Shown here in pieces: positions 5,924 to 14,095 of a stretch of DNA of 20,273 nt (positions are counted from its first letter, which is position 1; every line of letters begins with the position of its first letter). A program made the position numbers and the translations under genes. The stretch comes from a virus, in the IMG/VR virus record IMGVR_UViG_3300011013_000123, positions 1-20,273 of that record. The stretch is one strand, 5' to 3'. The notes beneath the pieces were generated by a model, which saw only the letters and a program-made list of their open reading frames with translations, ran no database searches and was not told where the DNA came from.

Positions 5924-7030
5924 ATGTCTCAGATTATAACTCCAGTAATGGGTGCTTTTACACCAATAAAGTATTCATTAAAACTTGTAGATTTACTCTA
6001 CAATGATACACTTTATCCTAGTATCACCAATACTACCTACGAAGGTGCTATTAAAGATTCAGGAGACCGTGTTCGTGTTCGTACAGCAGGTAAGATTTCT
6101 CTTTCAAAGTATACCAAAGGTATGCAACTTGTTAAGCAGGAACTTACACCTACTTTCGAAGACCTTATTATCGACCAGCAATATTACTTCTCTTTCGGAG
6201 TTGATGATGTTGATAAGATACAAAACGATATAGATGCTATTAATGAGTATGCTATGAATACCAAGAAAGATATGTCTACTTTGATAGATACTGATATTCT
6301 TGATTACATGCGTAAAAACGTTAATAGTGCTAATATGGTTGGTACAGCTTATGACACTGGTACAGTTGCAGTTGCTGCAACTACAGGTGTTGTTACTGGT
6401 TCAGGAACAACATTTACAGACGAAATGGTTGGTGGTGTGTTCACTTGTGATAGCCTTTCAAGTTCTTACTTGGTTACAGCATTCACATCTAGTACATCTA
6501 TAACTATTAAAGACTTAGATGGTGTTGCCTATACAGGTGGTGCTGTTTCAGCTGGTGATAGTTTCTCTATCGCAGGTGCTACAGCTCTTTCACTTACAAA
6601 GACTAACGTATATGCAAACATTGTTGCATTGCGTACAGCTCTAGGTAAGTCTCTTTCTCCTAAGGAAGGACGCTTCTTAGTTGTAAACTCTCAATTTGAA
6701 GGTTTACTATTACAGGCTCCTGAATTCATTCCAGCTGTTCAGTCAGCTTACAATGATGTAGTTGAAAAAGGACTTATCGGTTCTATAGCAGGATTTAAGG
6801 TTTATACTTCAGAACTTGTTTCTGGAGATAACTCAACTGGTTATTGGTTTGTAGCAGGAAGCAAGAAATTCTGTGCTTTCGCTCTACAGATTATGAAAAC
6901 TTCAGTTATTCCTTCTGCTGCTTCAGAAGACTCATTCGTTTCAACCGCTAAAGGTTTGCTTGTTTGGGGACGAAAAGTATTCGAAGGAAATCGTGCTCAC
7001 GGTGCTGTTCTTAGGGCTACTCTTGCTTAG
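5924..7030 (+). CDS. Major capsid protein with an insertion domain
   Basis: A 368-aa protein read as the coat subunit of the head (HK97 fold, P22-like type). Residues 1-140 and 225-368 form the core: an N-terminal arm, DRVRVRTAGKISLSKY, a long spine-like helix region (96-130), and a C-terminal half containing KEGRFLVVNSQFEG and IGSIAGFKVYTSELV, typical of coat proteins. Between about 144 and 217 sits a Gly/Ser/Thr-rich, beta-rich segment (VVTGSGTTFTDEMVGGVF, YLVTAFTSSTSITIKDL) that reads as an inserted beta-sandwich. Codon use differs from the neighbours: most arginines are CGT, whereas nearby genes use AGA/AGG, as expected for a very highly expressed gene. It follows the scaffold gene and is followed by a stable hairpin. 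Confidence 0.88.
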   Translation: MSQIITPVMGAFTPIKYSLKLVDLLYNDTLYPSITNTTYEGAIKDSGDRVRVRTAGKISLSKYTKGMQLVKQELTPTFEDLIIDQQYYFSFGVDDVDKIQNDIDAINEYAMNTKKDMSTLIDTDILDYMRKNVNSANMVGTAYDTGTVAVAATTGVVTGSGTTFTDEMVGGVFTCDSLSSSYLVTAFTSSTSITIKDLDGVAYTGGAVSAGDSFSIAGATALSLTKTNVYANIVALRTALGKSLSPKEGRFLVVNSQFEGLLLQAPEFIPAVQSAYNDVVEKGLIGSIAGFKVYTSELVSGDNSTGYWFVAGSKKFCAFALQIMKTSVIPSAASEDSFVSTAKGLLVWGRKVFEGNRAHGAVLRATLA

Positions 7031-7040
7031 TAGTTCTATT

Positions 7041-7060
7041 CTGCTCTCTACGGAGAGTGG
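7041..7060 (+). promoter_or_regulatory. UNCG-type hairpin after the capsid gene
   Basis: CTCTC (7044-7048) and GAGAG (7053-7057) enclose the loop TACG, giving a C(UACG)G tetraloop, a known extra-stable RNA hairpin; three more pairs (one C-G and two G-U) extend the stem to 7041-7060. A second small stem, TTAGG (7063-7067) with CCTAA (7080-7084), follows. There is no T-run, so it is not an ordinary terminator. It may protect the 3' end of the capsid message. Confidence 0.5.
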
Positions 7061-7091
7061 GGTTAGGATTATTAATTAACCTAAAACAAAA

Positions 7092-7694
7092 ATGACATTA
7101 ACAACAAATCAAATATTATCTTTAGCTAGAGCTAAATTACTAGAAGAAGGAACAGAAATCATTTCAGATGAGAATATTTTACTATATGCAAATCTTACAT
7201 ATCAGGACATTATTAAAAGAGTATTTACAACCAATGAAATATTATCTACAACTATTTCATTTTCTGGGGGTTCTGGTTCTCTACCAAGTTTGTTTGGGAC
7301 GCTTTATGGTTCAGCAAAAGATTCAAATGATAATGTTTATGAACAAGTTTCTATAGAAGACTTTGATAATAAAACACTAGCACGAATGATTACAGTAGAG
7401 GGTGGTGAAATAAAGTGTTATCCAACAACCACAACTTCATTGGAAATAAAATACTATCCAACCTATGCAGATTTATCTTCTACACAAAATCCAGAGATAA
7501 ATGAATACTTCCATGAGTGTATAATTTATGGAATACTTGTTAGGGCTTTTGAAGACCTACAAGACCAAGAATTAGCTGACAAGTTTTCAGCTAAATATGA
7601 AAATATGATATTAAGGAAAAAAGCTGCACAAAGTAATTATGAAGAAACAAATCAGAGAGGTGGTCAGATGTTTACTTATACTAAAATAATATAA
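7092..7694 (+). CDS. Head-tail adaptor (connector) protein
   Basis: A 200-aa protein read as the ring that attaches below the portal and closes the filled head, like P22 gp4. The N-terminal part (LTTNQILSLARAKLLEEG, then SDENILLYANLTYQDIIKRVF, residues 3-45) has the helical layout of phage adaptors. It is followed by a beta region (50-125, including a Gly/Ser-rich loop at 57-64) and a C-terminal helical part (EYFHECIIYGILVRAFEDLQDQELADKF broken across 138-165). Lying between the capsid gene and the propeller gene is the expected place. The stop and the next start share one base (TAATG), implying coupled translation. The ATG follows an A-rich stretch with no Shine-Dalgarno sequence. Confidence 0.7.
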   Translation: MTLTTNQILSLARAKLLEEGTEIISDENILLYANLTYQDIIKRVFTTNEILSTTISFSGGSGSLPSLFGTLYGSAKDSNDNVYEQVSIEDFDNKTLARMITVEGGEIKCYPTTTTSLEIKYYPTYADLSSTQNPEINEYFHECIIYGILVRAFEDLQDQELADKFSAKYENMILRKKAAQSNYEETNQRGGQMFTYTKII

Positions 7695-9238
7695 TGCCAT
7701 ACAAGAAAGAACAATTTGTAATATTAAAAAGGGATTTATCGAAAGAGATAGATGTTGATGATAGTGCTGGAAGAAGTGTGCCTATTAATATGAATTTCGT
7801 AGAAACTGGTTTCCTTACTAAGGATACTGGTTCTACTCTTTTTGGTGCAACTGAAACACTAAAAGCACACTCTTTATTTAATTACAAAAAGAAAGATGGA
7901 ACTTCTTATCAAATAAGAGTTCTAGGCACTAAATTACAGAAATATAATTCAACTTCTGGTTTATGGGAGGATACAACCAAGACAGTAACAGCAGATAAAG
8001 AGTTTGGTTATATAGTTTATGATGATATTTTGTATTGTTCTAATACAGCAGAAATGCCATTTACTTGGGACGGAACAACATTCACGGATGTTGCAGCTAT
8101 TCCAAAGGGAAATATTTTAGAAGTCTTTGAGGATAGACTTTTTGTTTCAGGTGTTCCTGCAGAGCCACTTACTATTTACTATTCTAATGTAGGAGATTTC
8201 ACAACATTTAGTGGAACTAGTTTGGTTAAACCACTAGGGACAGATAAGGTAACTCATTTAGAGAACTATTATGGTCAATTACTTATATTCAAAAGAGATA
8301 CTATTTGGAAGCTTACATTTCAATATGACCAAATTACTTCACTTTATATTCCAAAGATAGAGTTACAGTCTGGTAATTATGGAGCAACTTCTAAGAACGC
8401 AGTTACTTGGGTTGAAAATGATATTTGGTTCTTTACGGGGAGAGAAGTTAGAGCTATTGGTTTCAAAGACCAGCAAACAGGTGTTCTTGGTGTTAATGCT
8501 TCTGTTATTTCAGATAATATCAAAGAGACCTTATTTACAATGTCTATCACAGAACAAGAGAAGGCAGTTGTCTTTTATCATAATAGAAAGTTTTATTTAT
8601 CAGTTCCTATTATTGGAAAAGAAAATGATACTGTTTTTGTATGTCATTTACTTTATAAAAACAATTGGACTAAATATAGCAATAGAATAAAAGCAAGTAT
8701 AAGTGATTTTATGGTCATAGATGATGTTATTTATACCACAAAGTCTGTAGCACCTTATGGTGTTCTTAAGTGGGATAGTTCTATTTATGATGACAATGGG
8801 GTTGCAGTAAATTCAGAGGTATTTTTCAAAAAGATAGAAGATAAAGATTTTAATAAGTTTAATATTTACCGTTATCTTGATTTAATGTTCAAAAACTTAC
8901 AAGGGAAAATAAAGGTTACAATTAAACAAGACGCCAACGATTTACGTTCAGAAAAAACTAAAACATTCTTTATTGGACAAGGATTAGAAGACGAATTAGG
9001 TTCACTTGGTGAAACAGATGTGGGTGAAGTATTAGTCGCTGACTCTTTTGGTCAGAGTATTGAATCTGCTCCTTTCTTAAAGAATAGAATATCATTCTTA
9101 TCAAAAGCACAAACCTTAACCATTGGTTTATCTAGTTCTAACGCGGGAGAAACATTCACAATAGCTGAATTTGCTCTCTATGGAACAAAAGAACCAAGAA
9201 AAGAGTTTGCACCTAAAAAAATTATATCAGTTAATTAG
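7694..9238 (+). CDS. Beta-propeller tail hub/nozzle protein (P22 gp10-like)
   Basis: A 514-aa protein rich in beta strands. Repeated propeller-blade phrases can be seen: DDILYCSNTAEMPFTWDG, FEDRLFVSGV followed by YYSNVGDFTTFSG, GQLLIFKRDTIWKL, ENDIWFFTGREVRAIGF and HNRKFYLSVP. This matches the family of short-tail hub/nozzle proteins (P22 gp10, packaged-DNA stabilisation) that seal the channel below the adaptor and carry fibres. Length is close to that family. The C-terminal part (about 380-500) is a separate beta domain, perhaps for fibre attachment. The gene ends right before the promoter of the next module, so it probably closes the head/connector operon. Confidence 0.7.
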   Translation: MPYKKEQFVILKRDLSKEIDVDDSAGRSVPINMNFVETGFLTKDTGSTLFGATETLKAHSLFNYKKKDGTSYQIRVLGTKLQKYNSTSGLWEDTTKTVTADKEFGYIVYDDILYCSNTAEMPFTWDGTTFTDVAAIPKGNILEVFEDRLFVSGVPAEPLTIYYSNVGDFTTFSGTSLVKPLGTDKVTHLENYYGQLLIFKRDTIWKLTFQYDQITSLYIPKIELQSGNYGATSKNAVTWVENDIWFFTGREVRAIGFKDQQTGVLGVNASVISDNIKETLFTMSITEQEKAVVFYHNRKFYLSVPIIGKENDTVFVCHLLYKNNWTKYSNRIKASISDFMVIDDVIYTTKSVAPYGVLKWDSSIYDDNGVAVNSEVFFKKIEDKDFNKFNIYRYLDLMFKNLQGKIKVTIKQDANDLRSEKTKTFFIGQGLEDELGSLGETDVGEVLVADSFGQSIESAPFLKNRISFLSKAQTLTIGLSSSNAGETFTIAEFALYGTKEPRKEFAPKKIISVN

Positions 9239-9240
9239 AC

Positions 9241-9269
9241 TTGACAAATTATTAAAAATATAGTATAAT
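9241..9269 (+). promoter_or_regulatory. Late promoter of the fibre module
   Basis: TTGACA (9241-9246), 17 bp, TATAAT (9264-9269): perfect consensus, starting two bases after the stop of the propeller gene. The expected start is near 9276, leaving about 3 nt before the ATG at 9279, so the message is practically leaderless. Confidence 0.85.
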
Positions 9270-9278
9270 ACAAACACA

Positions 9279-10136
9279 ATGAAAATATTAGAAAACTTTT
9301 ACAAGACAACAGTATCTAAAGACTGGGCAACAGGAACTGGAAATAGATATGTAACTACATTACCGACTCCAACTTCTGGTTGGTTGGTTGTTTCACCAAA
9401 TAACTCTTCCTTAAGAGAGATTGTTGAATATACCGCTATTGGAACAGATGGTGGTGGTAATTATATCACAATAAGCAATAGGGGTGTAGGTGGAACAACA
9501 GAACAGACACACGCAACGAAAGAACCAATAAGAATGAATATTACAGCAGAATACTGGGATGACATTTATACAGACCCAACTTTTACAGGTACGGTTACTG
9601 TCCCAACACCCACAAATGACACAGATGCTTCTACTAAAAAATATATAGACGACTCGATAACAGCTACTGTTGGTTCATCTGTTGAATTAACAGGAGACCA
9701 AACAGTTTCTGGTGTAAAAACATTTAATTCGTCTCCTATTATCCCAGCACCAACAACAGATTTACAACCTTCTACTAAAAAATATACAGATGACGGTCTT
9801 GTTAATAAAGTATCTAAGACAGGGACAGAAATTATTGATGGAGATAAAACATTCTTACAACCAGTTACTGTTCCGTCTCCTGCACTTGGAAGCAATGCGG
9901 CGACCAAAGAATTCGTATTGTCCCAGGTATATGGTCCTGTTTATCCAGGTTGGAATAATTTAACCATAAGTTATGACGATGAAGGTAGAATATCTAAAAT
10001 TAACGATACAGACCTTCTTAAAACTTTCACATTAACATATAATAGTTCAGATGATGTTATTTCAATCACCGATGGAACAACAGTTTGGACATTAGAATAT
10101 AATGCTGAAGGAGATATTATTAAAATTACAAATTAA
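9279..10136 (+). CDS. Tail fibre/structural protein with TKKY repeats
   Basis: A 285-aa, Thr/Ser-rich protein likely on the virion surface. The N-terminal domain (1-95; ending GVGGTTEQTHATKEPIRM and ITAEYWDD) has the look of an attachment domain shared by many phage structural proteins. It is followed by three diverged repeats of a fibre motif: VPTPTNDTDASTKKYIDD (108-125), PAPTTDLQPSTKKYTDD (156-172) and VPSPALGSNAATKEFV (198-213), alternating with VSGVKTF (143-149) and IIDGDKTF (185-192). Such repeats are usual in trimeric fibre shafts. The C-terminus (226-284) is built of short beta phrases resembling YD-type repeats (YDDEGRISKI, YNAEGDIIKI). The start is set by the near-leaderless promoter. 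Which receptor or partner it binds cannot be read. Confidence 0.7.
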   Translation: MKILENFYKTTVSKDWATGTGNRYVTTLPTPTSGWLVVSPNNSSLREIVEYTAIGTDGGGNYITISNRGVGGTTEQTHATKEPIRMNITAEYWDDIYTDPTFTGTVTVPTPTNDTDASTKKYIDDSITATVGSSVELTGDQTVSGVKTFNSSPIIPAPTTDLQPSTKKYTDDGLVNKVSKTGTEIIDGDKTFLQPVTVPSPALGSNAATKEFVLSQVYGPVYPGWNNLTISYDDEGRISKINDTDLLKTFTLTYNSSDDVISITDGTTVWTLEYNAEGDIIKITN

Positions 10137-10150
10137 TTAATTAAAAAAAT

Positions 10151-11803
10151 ATGTTAAGTATAAACGCAACAAAACAAAAAAATGGTATGGTATTGGGACT
10201 TCATTACAGCCCAATTGAAGTTTTGTCATCCAATAAAAAATTAAGCTCACTTGCTTTTGATGGGACAACACCAGCCGAAACCCTATATCCAACAACAGGT
10301 CTTAACCCTAATGGAGATAATCCTAGTGGTTTTATAGGGACTGTAATGACTACCGATTTATCAGATTATTATCCAGATGTTTCAGATATATATGCTGATG
10401 GAGAAGAAAAATATAAGACTGGATTACCCTTGTTTAATAAATACAAGAAAATAATCAATATCAATTCTTCAGAAGTTCCACCAAGCCAACTATTAACCAT
10501 CTCTGGTATAGGTGATGACCAACCGATGGCAATACCAAAAATTTGGAAACTAACAGATACAACATATCTAACTATACAAGTAGGAACTTCTGGAAGATAT
10601 GCTTGTGTAAATACAGTTAATGTAGATGGAACTATTACAATGGGAACACCTATTCAATTAGGTACTCTTACAAATGTTTCTAATAATGCTGATTATGATA
10701 GTATGTGTGAAATTGATACAAATAAATTTGCTTATACCTATGTTAGTAGTTCCACAACACTTGCTGTTTATATTTTAACAATTTCAGGAACTACAGTTGC
10801 AGTTGGGAGTGTTTACAATAGGACAATAACAACAACAAGTTCATATCCAAGAGATATAAAAATAACTAAAGTTGATACAGATAAGTTTTTAATTAACTGG
10901 TCTAGTACATCTAGTAAAATAGATTGTGTAATTGGAACAGTTTCAGGAACAACGGTTACCTTTGGAGCTGAACAAACAATGTTCTCTGGTAATTATTATT
11001 ATGGGTGGGCTTCTGTTGGTATGTTTTCACCAACATCAGGTATGGCTATTGCTTATCATTCAGCTAATCACGGAGAAAAAGTTGGTTTCACAATATCAGG
11101 AACAGTTCTTACTTTTGGTTTAGTAACTACTGTGGGAGAAAGTTCTAATCATATTAGAGACCAGAGAATAAGATATGGAAACCCAACTATGAGTTTATTA
11201 CCTAATGGTAATATGTGGTATTTCAATGGATATTATGGTTATGGTTCAAGTTATTATTTTAGTATGACTGGAACTACTATTACAAAAGAAAATGAAACTG
11301 AAGGTATTTTTTCAAACGGTTATAGTGGTAGTAGCTGGTCAGGTGGTGAACAAATTGATGCAAATAATTGGATATTTACTGCCTATAAAACTAATACTCC
11401 TGTTGGGAACTATATGTTGTATATGAAATATAATTCAGGAACAGGTCTTGTTGATGTATTAAAAGAAGTAAGACTTGGTCCAGCAGCTAACAATGATACA
11501 AATAATGATTATAAATTAGCATTCGGAACATTTAGAAACAGTACAATGCAAATAAACCTAAAAAGTCATTATCAAACAGGCTTAGTAACAGCATGGGTAA
11601 GCACTCTATATAGTTTTGATGTATTTCTAAATGATAATACAACCGCAGACTTTAGCCTAGACAATAGTGATGCTTTGTGGGGTGTAAATGGTAAAAGTTT
11701 ATCTGTTGATGTTGAGGCTAAAACATTATATCTGAAATTCAAAAACACCTCTGGAAGAAGTGCAACCCCATCATTTAATGGACTTCTTGTAGAGGTAGAC
11801 TAG
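10151..11803 (+). CDS. Propeller-like virion surface protein, possible tailspike
   Basis: A 550-aa protein rich in Thr, Ser, Tyr and Gly. After an N-terminal region (1-110) it shows several diverged repeats of roughly 45-60 aa with the pattern of an acidic-residue turn, then strand, then SGTTV: EIDTNKFAYTYVSSST, KVDTDKFLINWSSTSSK, SLLPNGNMWYFNGYYG and QIDANNWIFTAYKTN, with ISGTTVAVG, VSGTTVTFG and MTGTTITKE between them. This reads as a beta-propeller of five or six blades, followed by a small C-terminal beta domain (490-550). No catalytic motif is recognised. Place after a fibre and before ejection proteins suggests a spike, receptor-binding or host-surface protein. It lies 14 bp after the previous stop and has no promoter of its own. 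Confidence 0.6.
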   Translation: MLSINATKQKNGMVLGLHYSPIEVLSSNKKLSSLAFDGTTPAETLYPTTGLNPNGDNPSGFIGTVMTTDLSDYYPDVSDIYADGEEKYKTGLPLFNKYKKIININSSEVPPSQLLTISGIGDDQPMAIPKIWKLTDTTYLTIQVGTSGRYACVNTVNVDGTITMGTPIQLGTLTNVSNNADYDSMCEIDTNKFAYTYVSSSTTLAVYILTISGTTVAVGSVYNRTITTTSSYPRDIKITKVDTDKFLINWSSTSSKIDCVIGTVSGTTVTFGAEQTMFSGNYYYGWASVGMFSPTSGMAIAYHSANHGEKVGFTISGTVLTFGLVTTVGESSNHIRDQRIRYGNPTMSLLPNGNMWYFNGYYGYGSSYYFSMTGTTITKENETEGIFSNGYSGSSWSGGEQIDANNWIFTAYKTNTPVGNYMLYMKYNSGTGLVDVLKEVRLGPAANNDTNNDYKLAFGTFRNSTMQINLKSHYQTGLVTAWVSTLYSFDVFLNDNTTADFSLDNSDALWGVNGKSLSVDVEAKTLYLKFKNTSGRSATPSFNGLLVEVD

Positions 11804-11815
11804 TGTTATTTTCTT

Positions 11816-11853
11816 TCGTAAATAATTTACGATATGTTAAGACACAGTATAAT
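11816..11853 (+). promoter_or_regulatory. Palindrome and weak promoter candidate
   Basis: TCGTAAAT (11816-11823), one A, ATTTACGA (11825-11832) is a perfect 8-bp palindrome. Its right arm contains TTTACG (11826-11831), which with a 16-bp spacer to TATAAT (11848-11853) makes a weak sigma70-type promoter before the internal-protein block. The expected start, near 11860, leaves about 11 nt of leader. No T-run follows, so it is not a terminator. Confidence 0.4.
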
Positions 11854-11870
11854 AAATAAATTAAAATAAT

Positions 11871-14093
11871 ATGTCAATATTCGATACAATAAATAATGCA
11901 ACAGACTTACAAGGAATAAGTATTCCCAAGTTAAAAACTACACCAAAGAAACCAAAACAATCTGATATAGATAGTTTTAATTCATTTCTTAGTGGCTTAG
12001 GTTCTATCTTTTCTGTTCCTGCAAACTATAAACCAACACCAGTAAAACCAATAAATGCTTTTGGAAACACTAGTGCTAGTAGTCCAATTGGTTATATAAA
12101 TAACCAATTAGGTTTTCCAGCAACACCAACATCAATAACTGGTAATGGTGTAGGTCCACTAAATACAAACCCAACCTCTATAACTGGCTATGGAGTCGGT
12201 CCTTTAGCCAATCCAACAAGTATAACAGGTTATGGGGTTGGACCCCAAGCTAATCCAACTTCAATTACAGGCAATGGCGTAGGACCCCTACCTAGTCCAA
12301 GTTCAAATAAAACTAATAACCCACAAGATAGACCATTATCAGAGGAAGAAAAAAAATTAGTTTATCAAGCTGGATTACAAGGTGGATTATCTTCACAAGA
12401 AGCATCTTCTGTTTCTGGTTATATACCTACAAAAACAAACACAACTAGTAAAACACAAACAGGTGGAAGAGGTAGACCAGCCCCTAAACCATTTATAATT
12501 CAAGAAGGACCATATAAAGGTTTAACATTAGCTCAAGAAGGAGCAAAGAAAAAAGAACAAAGTAAACAAGACTCTCCTTTAACAAGTTACTCATTTTCTC
12601 CCGAATCTATTGGTAACACTAAGAAGGTTATGGACAACTTTCAGTTATTCTTAGATTCAAACCAAAACAATCCACTAACATCAGAAGGAGATAAACAGCA
12701 AGAAAAAAAGATAAAAGTAGACTTAGCAGCTAAGGACATAGCTAAGGGGTTTAATAATCCACAAGACTTCTATGTTGCGTCGCAAAACAATGCAGAACTT
12801 CAAAATATCTTAAAACCATTTATAGATAATGGTGGAAGTCTTTCTCAAATAGCCTCAAATATAACAAGTAATGTAACCAACACAAATAAACAAGATGTTG
12901 GGAGTTATCTTAGCAGTTTGAATACAAATAATAATAACTTTGATGTAAGTGACCCATTCCACCTTAAAGCACTAAATACTCTTTTCCCAGAAAATGAATT
13001 AGCACAAAAGGAAGTAATGAGACAAGCTAATATTGCTTCTGAATTACACGATTTATATTTTGGAACAGAAGATAAAATTGGTATTTTAGATGAACAAAAG
13101 AAAACAGCTGAAGAAAAGATTAAGATACTTAATCAGAAAGAATTAAATGACAAGGCAACTGCAAGAGATAAAGCACAATACGCTATTGATAAAAATAACT
13201 CTGATGCAGATGCCGCTAGGGCAGAAATAGAGTTAAACAGACAACACGCTAAAAACTATATGACAGGAATGTTAGCCAAACTTGGTGCATTAAAAACAAC
13301 AGGCACAGCACCATTGGCTCTATCTACACTAGAACAAAAGTATCAACAACAGAAACAAAGACTTGACACTAAATTAAAGTTTGCTAATAGAGAAACAGAG
13401 CTTGGTTTAACAGAAAAGATAAATGATATAACAACCAATACAGATAGTGATATTGAAACAATAAATGAAGATTTAAGTCTTTCTTCTCAAAAGGCTGCTG
13501 AAAAAGTATTTGCAGCTCAACAGAAAGCAGAAACAAAGATATATGACCTAACATCCAAGGCTGCTGTTGAAATGAGAAAGCAAACTGAAATATATCGTAA
13601 GGAAAGTAAATCTAATAGTGATAAATATAATGCAAACTTCTGGAAATTGGCTTCTAAGGGTGTTGATGTAAAAAAGATACCTAGTTTAATTGGGGCAGAT
13701 GGAAGTATTGATACCTCAAAATTAACTAATAGTATTTTTGCTAAAAAAGTTACTCCTTCTAATAGTTATTTCTCAGCTTCTGATTTAAGAAAACTAAAAA
13801 GAGCTGGAATAAACCCTAACACTCAACTAGATAAAGCTATATCATTTATAGACAGTAGCTCACAAACAAGTATCAAACCAGACTATACGGGAGAAACATT
13901 AAAATTAAATAATAGATTATTAAAAGGTTTTCTTAAATTAGGACCTGCAGATAAAATAAAATATACTGAAGCTGACCTAATTAAAGTGCAAAACTTATTA
14001 TTACACGGTTATTCATTAAAACAGATAGCTAAGCAGTCAGGAATGTCTACTAGTGTATTTAATTACTTAAACAATCATCTCAAAACAAATTAA
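11871..14093 (+). CDS. Large internal virion (ejection) protein candidate
   Basis: A 740-aa protein read as internal/ejection or tape-measure-like. Domains in order: Pro/Ser/Asn-rich disordered N-terminus (1-85); four tandem repeats of PTSITG[NY]GVGP (86-142); more disordered sequence (143-290); a long Lys/Glu/Gln-rich helical and coiled-coil region (about 380-600), including a less charged stretch MLAKLGALKTTGTAPLALST (near 465-484); and a C-terminal domain (about 697-740) that looks like a helix-turn-helix (LLLHGYSLKQIAKQSGMSTS). In short-tailed phages, genes in this position usually encode proteins stored in the head and injected ahead of the DNA. That role is inferred from size, composition and order. 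It is followed after 2 bp by the next gene, so they are surely co-translated. Confidence 0.65.
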   Translation: MSIFDTINNATDLQGISIPKLKTTPKKPKQSDIDSFNSFLSGLGSIFSVPANYKPTPVKPINAFGNTSASSPIGYINNQLGFPATPTSITGNGVGPLNTNPTSITGYGVGPLANPTSITGYGVGPQANPTSITGNGVGPLPSPSSNKTNNPQDRPLSEEEKKLVYQAGLQGGLSSQEASSVSGYIPTKTNTTSKTQTGGRGRPAPKPFIIQEGPYKGLTLAQEGAKKKEQSKQDSPLTSYSFSPESIGNTKKVMDNFQLFLDSNQNNPLTSEGDKQQEKKIKVDLAAKDIAKGFNNPQDFYVASQNNAELQNILKPFIDNGGSLSQIASNITSNVTNTNKQDVGSYLSSLNTNNNNFDVSDPFHLKALNTLFPENELAQKEVMRQANIASELHDLYFGTEDKIGILDEQKKTAEEKIKILNQKELNDKATARDKAQYAIDKNNSDADAARAEIELNRQHAKNYMTGMLAKLGALKTTGTAPLALSTLEQKYQQQKQRLDTKLKFANRETELGLTEKINDITTNTDSDIETINEDLSLSSQKAAEKVFAAQQKAETKIYDLTSKAAVEMRKQTEIYRKESKSNSDKYNANFWKLASKGVDVKKIPSLIGADGSIDTSKLTNSIFAKKVTPSNSYFSASDLRKLKRAGINPNTQLDKAISFIDSSSQTSIKPDYTGETLKLNNRLLKGFLKLGPADKIKYTEADLIKVQNLLLHGYSLKQIAKQSGMSTSVFNYLNNHLKTN
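12126..12296 (+). repeat. Four tandem PTSITG peptide repeats
   Basis: Four units of 45, 42, 42 and 42 nt (12126, 12171, 12213, 12255) encode PTSITGNGVGPL, PTSITGYGVGPL, PTSITGYGVGPQ and PTSITGNGVGPL plus linkers. The peptide is nearly constant but third codon positions differ: the Gly after N/Y uses GGT, GGA, GGG and GGC in turn, Val uses GTA, GTC, GTT and GTA, and Ser uses TCA, TCT, AGT and TCA. Confidence 0.9.
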
Positions 14094-14095
14094 TT

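Noticed and set aside
13363-13398. Internal TTGACA in the 740-aa gene as a promoter
   Set aside because: Seventeen bases downstream there is AATAGA, a poor -10 box, and the site lies inside a coding frame.
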